Origin: Methanoregula sp. PtaU1.Bin051
GTDB lineage: Archaea; Halobacteriota; Methanomicrobia; Methanomicrobiales; Methanospirillaceae
Reading direction: 5' to 3'
Assembly (NCBI GenBank): GCA_002067895.1
Contig: MVRE01000005.1
Location: forward strand, 1-38,525
Length of the DNA: 38,525 nucleotides
The position numbers were made by a program, and so were the translations under genes. Below the pieces are notes generated by a model. That model ran no database searches and was not told the origin of the DNA. It worked only from the letters and a program-made list of their open reading frames with translations. Of the stretch, positions 34,535 through 38,525 are shown in pieces; within the stretch, counting starts at the first letter, position 1, and every line of letters starts with the position of its first letter.

Positions 34535-34891
34535 ATGGTGATTGGAATTCCCGTGATTAACCAGGTATTTTCATACCCTCAGAGCATCCTCAATCCCCTG
34601 TTGAAGATCCTAATCCTGATTATCTTCGGGATCGCGACGTATTATTATTACCGGGCCTATAAAAGGTTCGGGGGGAATTTAAAGAAGATATCCTGGGCCC
34701 TCATGTGGGGAGGAGTCGCGGGATGCATTGCGGCCGGCTTCCGGCTTCTCGGGGATTACTGGACCGAGTTCAAGTGGATCGAGAGTATCGGAGGCCTCAT
34801 CTTTGCCGTTGTAAGCGTCTTCGTTGCCTACCTCGTCTATACCAAATTGGAAGAGATAGCAGAGGCCTTCGGGCTTGCGGGGGAGAAATAG
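34535..34891 (+). CDS. Small membrane protein, first of two tandem paralogues
   Basis: Up to 118 residues with three or four membrane helices: ILIIFGIATYYYYRAY after NPLLKILI, a second around WALMWGGVAGCIAAGF, and one near SIGGLIFAVVSVFVAYLVY. NPLLKILILIIF and IAAGFRLLGD match NPALKIIIPLIF and IAAGLRYFGD in the next gene, so the two are duplicates. Aligning them and the TATA box position favour a GTG at 34553, but the ATG is kept here. The stop directly abuts the next ATG. Function unknown. Confidence 0.68.
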   Translation: MVIGIPVINQVFSYPQSILNPLLKILILIIFGIATYYYYRAYKRFGGNLKKISWALMWGGVAGCIAAGFRLLGDYWTEFKWIESIGGLIFAVVSVFVAYLVYTKLEEIAEAFGLAGEK

Positions 34892-35224
34892 ATGGAAATC
34901 CTGCTCAACTATGATACGAGCCCGCTCAACCCTGCCCTGAAGATCATTATCCCCTTAATCTTCGTCGCCGTTGTCGGGATCTATCTCTATGTCCGGCGCT
35001 ATTATTCGCTGAAGATAAGGAACGTCCTTGATATCCTGCTCCTCTTTGCAGTCTTTATCGTCATTGCGGCGGGACTCAGGTATTTCGGCGACGGCACCCA
35101 GTTCGGGTTCACGAAGGATTACTCCCTGAGATGGTTCCAGAGCCTGGCATACGTCGCAGCTGCCGGCTTTTTTGTCCTTGCAGGGTATAAGCTGTTTCAC
35201 TTGTACGAGGGGGAGGAGAAATGA
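34892..35224 (+). CDS. Small membrane protein, second of two tandem paralogues
   Basis: The 110-residue protein has three membrane helices (about 17-35, 47-63 and 85-103) and the shared IAAGLRYFGD motif. Residues from MEILLNYDTSPLNPALK line up with the start of the preceding protein. Charged stretches alternate with the helices (VRRYYSLKIRNV, LFHLYEGEEK). It starts right after the preceding stop, with a weak ribosome site (GGGGGAGA at a short distance), and overlaps the next gene (ATGA), so all three are one operon. No known family is recognised. Confidence 0.7.
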   Translation: MEILLNYDTSPLNPALKIIIPLIFVAVVGIYLYVRRYYSLKIRNVLDILLLFAVFIVIAAGLRYFGDGTQFGFTKDYSLRWFQSLAYVAAAGFFVLAGYKLFHLYEGEEK

Positions 35225-35448
35225 CGGAATACTCGGAGCGGATCTTGGGTATTCTGGAACCGAAGATCGGTCATGAGCTGGCGCTTTCCGCACTTAGAAT
35301 CAAGTGCAAGAAGCTTGGCATCGCTCTTGAAAACATAACCGCGGACAAAGTCCCTATCCTCGCGGACGATCTGTACGAACCGCTCAAGATTTTTGCCGGG
35401 GAAGAGTTTGCAAGGACATTAACGAGCCAGATAAAGGCCATTGCCTGA
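35221..35448 (+). CDS. Small helical protein, third gene of the membrane operon
   Basis: The 75-residue soluble protein has about four helices: SERILGILEPKIGHELALSALRIKCKKLG, then a turn ENITADKVPILADDLYEPLKIF and a final helix FARTLTSQIKAIA. The LSALRIKCKKLGIALENIT pattern resembles a small helical domain seen in archaeal and bacterial signalling proteins, but I cannot name it. The ATG overlaps the stop of the second membrane gene. It could be a cytosolic adaptor of the two membrane proteins. Confidence 0.7.
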   Translation: MTEYSERILGILEPKIGHELALSALRIKCKKLGIALENITADKVPILADDLYEPLKIFAGEEFARTLTSQIKAIA

Positions 35449-35490
35449 TCTGATCCTGCTACGACATCCAGTTTATACGATGGTTATGTT

Positions 35491-37365
35491 TCAGTCTGTT
35501 TTCCGGCCGGCTGTCCGACGGTAGCTCTCCTTTGGGATAGACAGTTCGAAGCGGGCACCTTTTCCCGGTATTCCCGTCTCGCGAATCGCAATCCCGGTAA
35601 TCGAGAGGATCTCGCGTGCAAGGAAGAGGCCAAGGCCGGTGTTCTTCCCATACCCCCGCTCGAAAATTCTCTCTTTCTCACCGGCCGGGATCCCATCCCC
35701 GTCATCCTCCCAGACGAGTGTGAGTCCGTTGCCACTGTTATTGAATGAGACCCTGATCTCGCGTACGGTCCCGCCGTGCCGGACCGAGTTGTCAAGGAGG
35801 TTGAAGAACACCCTCTCGAGCATGGGGTCCGCAAATACCTCGATGCCGTCGATATTCACATGGAACCGGATGGTCTCCGGCACGTTGGCGGCAGGAAGGA
35901 TGCGGGAGACCTCCTGCCAGCGGGAGACCCCGCTGCCCAGATCCTGGTACACCCGGCTGAACCGAATCTGGGCCTGGATTGCCCTGTTGGCAGCTGAAAT
36001 TTTGTCAATGTACGGGTCGATCTCCGGGGATGCGATTTTGTTCCGGATCAGGGTAAGGTTGCCATCGATGATTGCGGTCTTGTTCTGGATATCGTGGCGG
36101 GTTATGCTGGAGAGCAGGTTGAGTTTCCTGTTCGCCGTTCGGAGGGCCTCTTCCGCCATGACACGGGAGGTTATGTTCAGGGCGGTAAGCGTCGTTCCTT
36201 CAGAGGGATGCTGGGGATCGAGCGGGGTCGTACTCAAAAGCACCGTGATGATCGTTCCGTCCTTTTTCCGCCACCGGGCCTCCGTCTGCATGGCTTCCGG
36301 TTCTTCACGATCCCCGTTTTCAGATCTGACGACCTCCGCTGCATCTGCTTCGATGATACCAATGGGTTTACCTGTCAGGTCATCCCGTGAATACCCGGTC
36401 ATCTCGCAGAACCGGTCGTTCATTTCCGTAATGACACGATCCCGCAGTATCGCAATACCGGTCGGCGTGGTGCGCAGAATGCCGCTCAGCCGCTCCTGGC
36501 TCCTGCGCAGTTCCCGCTCCTGCCCGCCCAGCTGTTCGTACTGCTGCCGGAGTTCCTCCTCGGTCGCAGCCAGTTCCTCGTACGCGTTTTTCAGGCTCGT
36601 CTCCGCTTTCTTGCGTTCGGTGATGTCGGTTCCCTGGGCAATTGTGGCAACGGGGGTGATTCCGTCCGGGCCATAGATGTTTGCCGAGTTCCAGATCACG
36701 GTTCGGATGCCACCGTCGGCTGTCCGGATGGGGATCTCGACAGCCTCCCATTTCTCGCCGAACAGCGCCCGGCAGATGAGGTCGAGGGACTTCGCGCGGG
36801 AATCTTCCGGGAAGAGTGTGTCGAAGTCCTTTCCCAGCATCTCGGCCTCGGTAAAACCGGTCAGCTTCTCGAACGCCCGGTTGAACCGGGTGATCTCCGA
36901 ATTGATATCATACGTCACGATCGGGCCGCTTGCGTAGGTGATGAGGTTGTTTAAGTAGACGTTGGTCTCGCGGAGGATCTCGTCGGCCTTCCGTTTCTCG
37001 ACTGCCTGCCGGACCTTATGGGCAAGCTCGGCAAACTGTGATTCAGGGTCACCTCCTTTCTGGAGGTAGAAGTCGGCGCCGTTGTTGATGGCCTGGATCA
37101 CGACCTCTTCCCTGCCACGGCCGGTGAAGAGAATAAAGGGCAGGGTCGTGTTTTTTGCGCGGAGTTCCTTTAAGAGGGTGATGCCGTCCATTCCCGGCAT
37201 CTGGTAATCGCAGATGACGGCATCGTATTTCTTCTTATCAATGTCCTTGAGCCCCTCTATTGGTGAATCGACTATATCGACGGAGAACTCCCTCTTCTCC
37301 TCGAGGAAGATCTTGCACAGGTCGAGGAGGCCGGGTTCGTCATCGATATAGAGGACGTTGAGCAT
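35491..37365 (-). CDS. Hybrid signal protein: receiver-PAS-PAS-histidine kinase
   Basis: The 624-residue protein opens with a receiver domain (1-125; D53 is the phosphate acceptor in VICDYQMPG), then PAS domains at about 130-250 and 290-400, and a histidine-kinase part with H424 in RHDIQNK and an ATPase domain with DNSVRHGG, EDDGDGIP and GLGLFLA motifs. A coiled coil (255-295) joins the PAS domains. No membrane segment exists, so it acts in the cytosol, receiving phosphate from another kinase and/or sensing by PAS. Such receiver-first kinases are frequent in Methanomicrobiales. The ATG at 37365 is used; a GTG directly upstream is also in frame. Confidence 0.9.
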   Translation of the reverse strand: MLNVLYIDDEPGLLDLCKIFLEEKREFSVDIVDSPIEGLKDIDKKKYDAVICDYQMPGMDGITLLKELRAKNTTLPFILFTGRGREEVVIQAINNGADFYLQKGGDPESQFAELAHKVRQAVEKRKADEILRETNVYLNNLITYASGPIVTYDINSEITRFNRAFEKLTGFTEAEMLGKDFDTLFPEDSRAKSLDLICRALFGEKWEAVEIPIRTADGGIRTVIWNSANIYGPDGITPVATIAQGTDITERKKAETSLKNAYEELAATEEELRQQYEQLGGQERELRRSQERLSGILRTTPTGIAILRDRVITEMNDRFCEMTGYSRDDLTGKPIGIIEADAAEVVRSENGDREEPEAMQTEARWRKKDGTIITVLLSTTPLDPQHPSEGTTLTALNITSRVMAEEALRTANRKLNLLSSITRHDIQNKTAIIDGNLTLIRNKIASPEIDPYIDKISAANRAIQAQIRFSRVYQDLGSGVSRWQEVSRILPAANVPETIRFHVNIDGIEVFADPMLERVFFNLLDNSVRHGGTVREIRVSFNNSGNGLTLVWEDDGDGIPAGEKERIFERGYGKNTGLGLFLAREILSITGIAIRETGIPGKGARFELSIPKESYRRTAGRKTD

Positions 37366-37507
37366 CACCCAGAGATTGACAGCCCGGATTTTAATACGTT
37401 ATTATGTTGACTTCAGGATCCAGCCGTTTGTCATGCAGGCCCCCGGCATCAGCCGGAAAGGTGGAAAAGATTAGCAGGGAGGGGATACCCCCACCCCCCC
37501 GGCCTCA

Positions 37508-37517
37508 GGGGATCCCC
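37508..37517. repeat. Palindrome GGGGATCCCC
   Basis: Perfect 10-bp palindrome, the first of the short palindrome family in the tail region, with C runs on its right side. Confidence 0.6.
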
Positions 37518-37607
37518 CCTACCCCCCCGCCTCCAGTCCCGTTTACCCCCCCTCATTTCCCATGGCACGAGGTCGATTCCCGGCAAGCCTCCGACGAGAG
37601 CAGGGAT

Positions 37608-37640
37608 GGGTACCCCCACCTATAGCTGGAGGGTATACCC
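37608..37640. repeat. Palindrome pair GGGTACCC and GGGTATACCC
   Basis: GGGTACCC at 37608-37615 and GGGTATACCC at 37631-37640, 15 bp apart and each followed by extra C, are self-complementary. Confidence 0.6.
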
Positions 37641-37651
37641 CCCGCTCCCGG

Positions 37652-37684
37652 CTGACAGGGGGACCCCCCTCCCCCCCCTGTCAG
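37652..37684. repeat. 11-bp perfect hairpin with C-rich loop
   Basis: CTGACAGGGGG at 37652-37662 and its exact reverse complement at 37674-37684 enclose an 11-nt loop. The CTGACAGGGG part returns at about 38096, next to one of the GGTCT hairpins. Confidence 0.7.
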
Positions 37685-37730
37685 GGGTCATGGGTATGGT
37701 GACCGGCCCCCCCGCCCGGGAGAGGGGGGT

Positions 37731-37742
37731 GGGGGTACCCCC
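37731..37742. repeat. Palindrome GGGGGTACCCCC
   Basis: Perfect 12-bp palindrome preceded by another G run. A shorter member, GGGTACCC, lies at 37936-37943. Confidence 0.6.
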
Positions 37743-37935
37743 CTGTGGGCGATTTTGAGTCTCCGACGGGACTTCAACAGTCAAACCATCATTTCCGGTG
37801 GAAAATGAGGGGGTACACCCCATCGGGTGGGGGAGGGTATCCCCCCACCCCTCTGGATCGCGGACACCCCCCTACCCCCCCGGAGGGGGGTCGGCCCTGC
37901 TTAGGGTGGCACCCCCCGCTTGGGTATGGGGAGGG

Positions 37936-37943
37936 GGGTACCC
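37936..37943. repeat. Palindrome GGGTACCC
   Basis: Perfect 8-bp palindrome inside GAGGGGGGTACCCTC, the last of the GGGTACCC family in the tail. Confidence 0.55.
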
Positions 37944-38003
37944 TCTCTAAGATCGGAAAAGGGGGTCTCCTACCCAACCCCCCCGCCGCTCAGCCTGATG
38001 GGG

Positions 38004-38029
38004 GGAGGGGTCTTACCTGAGACCCCTCC
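38004..38029. repeat. GGTCT-N6-AGACC hairpin, unit 1
   Basis: Perfect 10-bp stem, GGAGGGGTCT at 38004-38013 with AGACCCCTCC at 38020-38029, and a 6-nt loop TACCTG. The core GGTCT / AGACC with a 6-nt loop recurs three more times downstream. Confidence 0.75.
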
Positions 38030-38101
38030 GCATGGCCCTTACCTAATCAATTTCTCATAAAAATCACGTCGCAGCACCCACCCGGTGCCAAATGTCTGAC
38101 A

Positions 38102-38124
38102 GGGGTCTCGTACGAGACCTCCCC
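38102..38124. repeat. GGTCT-N6-AGACC hairpin, unit 2
   Basis: The core GGTCTCGTACGAGACC at 38104-38119 is a perfect 16-bp palindrome; the middle six bases are CGTACG. G and C runs extend it on both sides, with one bulged T. Confidence 0.75.
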
Positions 38125-38170
38125 CCCTTGGTGCCACCCCCCTTACCCCCCTCCGGATTTTTTGGAAGCA

Positions 38171-38194
38171 GGGGGGTCTGAGGCGAGACCCCCC
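38171..38194. repeat. GGTCT-N6-AGACC hairpin, unit 3
   Basis: Perfect 9-bp stem, GGGGGGTCT at 38171-38179 with AGACCCCCC at 38186-38194, and the 6-nt loop GAGGCG. Confidence 0.75.
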
Positions 38195-38301
38195 ATCTTC
38201 TCCGGCCAAATGAGACCCTCTGCTGCAACCGGGCGACCGGTTGTTCGTATGGAGTTTCAGACGGTGGGTGTTGAATCGTGATTGTCCTGAAAAGCGGAGG
38301 A

Positions 38302-38324
38302 GGGGGTCTCAGATCAGACCTCCC
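38302..38324. repeat. GGTCT-N6-AGACC hairpin, unit 4
   Basis: GGTCT at 38305-38309 and AGACC at 38316-38320 enclose CAGATC; G and C runs extend the stem after a bulged T, as in unit 2. Confidence 0.75.
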
Positions 38325-38525
38325 CCCACCCTTGGCCGGATGAGACCCCCCAACCCAAAGGCATCCTCCCTTTGGCCCGGATTTTTTGCGAGAGATGGGG
38401 GAAGTAAGGGAAGGACTCTTTTCTTAGGTAATATAAAATGAGAAAGGATCGGCTCTGTAGAATTCCTCAACAAGAACCAGAAATGACAAAGTAGAGATCA
38501 TTCTTGAGAGGTTATAGAGGATCAC

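Larger units (their letters stand above)
37366..38525. other. Gene-free, G/C-run and palindrome-rich region
   Basis: About 1.16 kb without a credible gene; frames of 60-90 residues here are Pro/Gly/Arg-rich low-complexity readings of C and G runs, with no ribosome sites or known motifs. From about 37480 to 38400 runs of five to eight C or G are frequent. Palindromes of the form GGGTACCC, GGGTATACCC and GGGGATCCCC fill the left half, and four GGTCT-N6-AGACC hairpins the right half. The first ~100 bp and the last ~120 bp have ordinary composition. It may be a structured RNA, a repeat cluster, or the remains of mobile DNA. Confidence 0.75.

Noticed and set aside
35639-36676. 345-residue frame on the plus strand
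   Set aside because: Antisense to the sensor kinase; Ser/Arg-rich shadow with no motif.
37480-38400. CRISPR array in the tail region
   Set aside because: Repeats are palindromes of uneven spacing with no constant 25-40 bp repeat and no regular spacers; no cas genes nearby.
37404-38441. Several Pro/Gly-rich frames in the tail region
   Set aside because: They are readings of C and G runs, differ in every frame, and have no ribosome site or known motif.

Overview
The window looks like a chromosomal segment of a methanogenic archaeon, most likely a Methanomicrobiales member of the Methanoregula type. The signs are a group II chaperonin (thermosome), LonB, Nob1, RtcA, an A-type ATP synthase operon in the order H-I-K-E-C-F-A-B-D, PAS sensors with an N-terminal helix-turn-helix, TATA-box promoters and a tRNA without encoded CCA. 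The species is inferred, not proven.

Positions 1-3510 hold part of a provirus or integrated element, all on the minus strand: a ribbon-helix-helix regulator behind a perfect inverted-repeat operator, a run of tiny overlapping ORFs, a P-loop replication-type ATPase, a zinc/HTH protein (probable small terminase) and the N-terminal half of a large terminase cut by the left edge. Between the ATPase and the small terminase lie two mirror-image arrays of an 11-bp-phased AACAACC motif around an AT-rich core, a candidate replication origin. tRNA-Ser(CGA) at 3801-3885 points its 3' end at the element and is a natural attachment-site candidate.

Positions 3999-13328 are housekeeping: thermosome; a minus-strand nucleotide/RNA operon (prs, rtcA, nob1, gfcR-like PRPP-binding regulator); and a plus-strand proteolysis operon (lonB, tldD, tldE). 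Positions 13429-16053 carry an HTH-PAS sensor and small HEAT, TPR and BofA-like genes. Positions 16194-21575 form a divergent locus of two KaiC/FlaH-like RecA-fold proteins, one lacking the Walker A lysine, opposite a GspE/FlaI-type ATPase and a double-T2SF membrane platform; no pilin is visible. A zinc-ribbon microprotein coupled to an unknown protein (21641-22308) precedes the ATP synthase operon (22432-30751), with phosphoglycerate kinase immediately downstream.

Positions 32038-37365 hold a small membrane protein, a second ribbon-helix-helix protein, RlmH, a macrodomain protein with an extra C-terminal region, two tandem paralogous membrane proteins with a small partner, and a REC-PAS-PAS histidine kinase. 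The last ~1.16 kb (37366-38525) has no credible gene. It is packed with G and C runs, GGGTACCC-like palindromes and four hairpins with the strict form GGTCT-N6-AGACC, and is the least explained part of the window.
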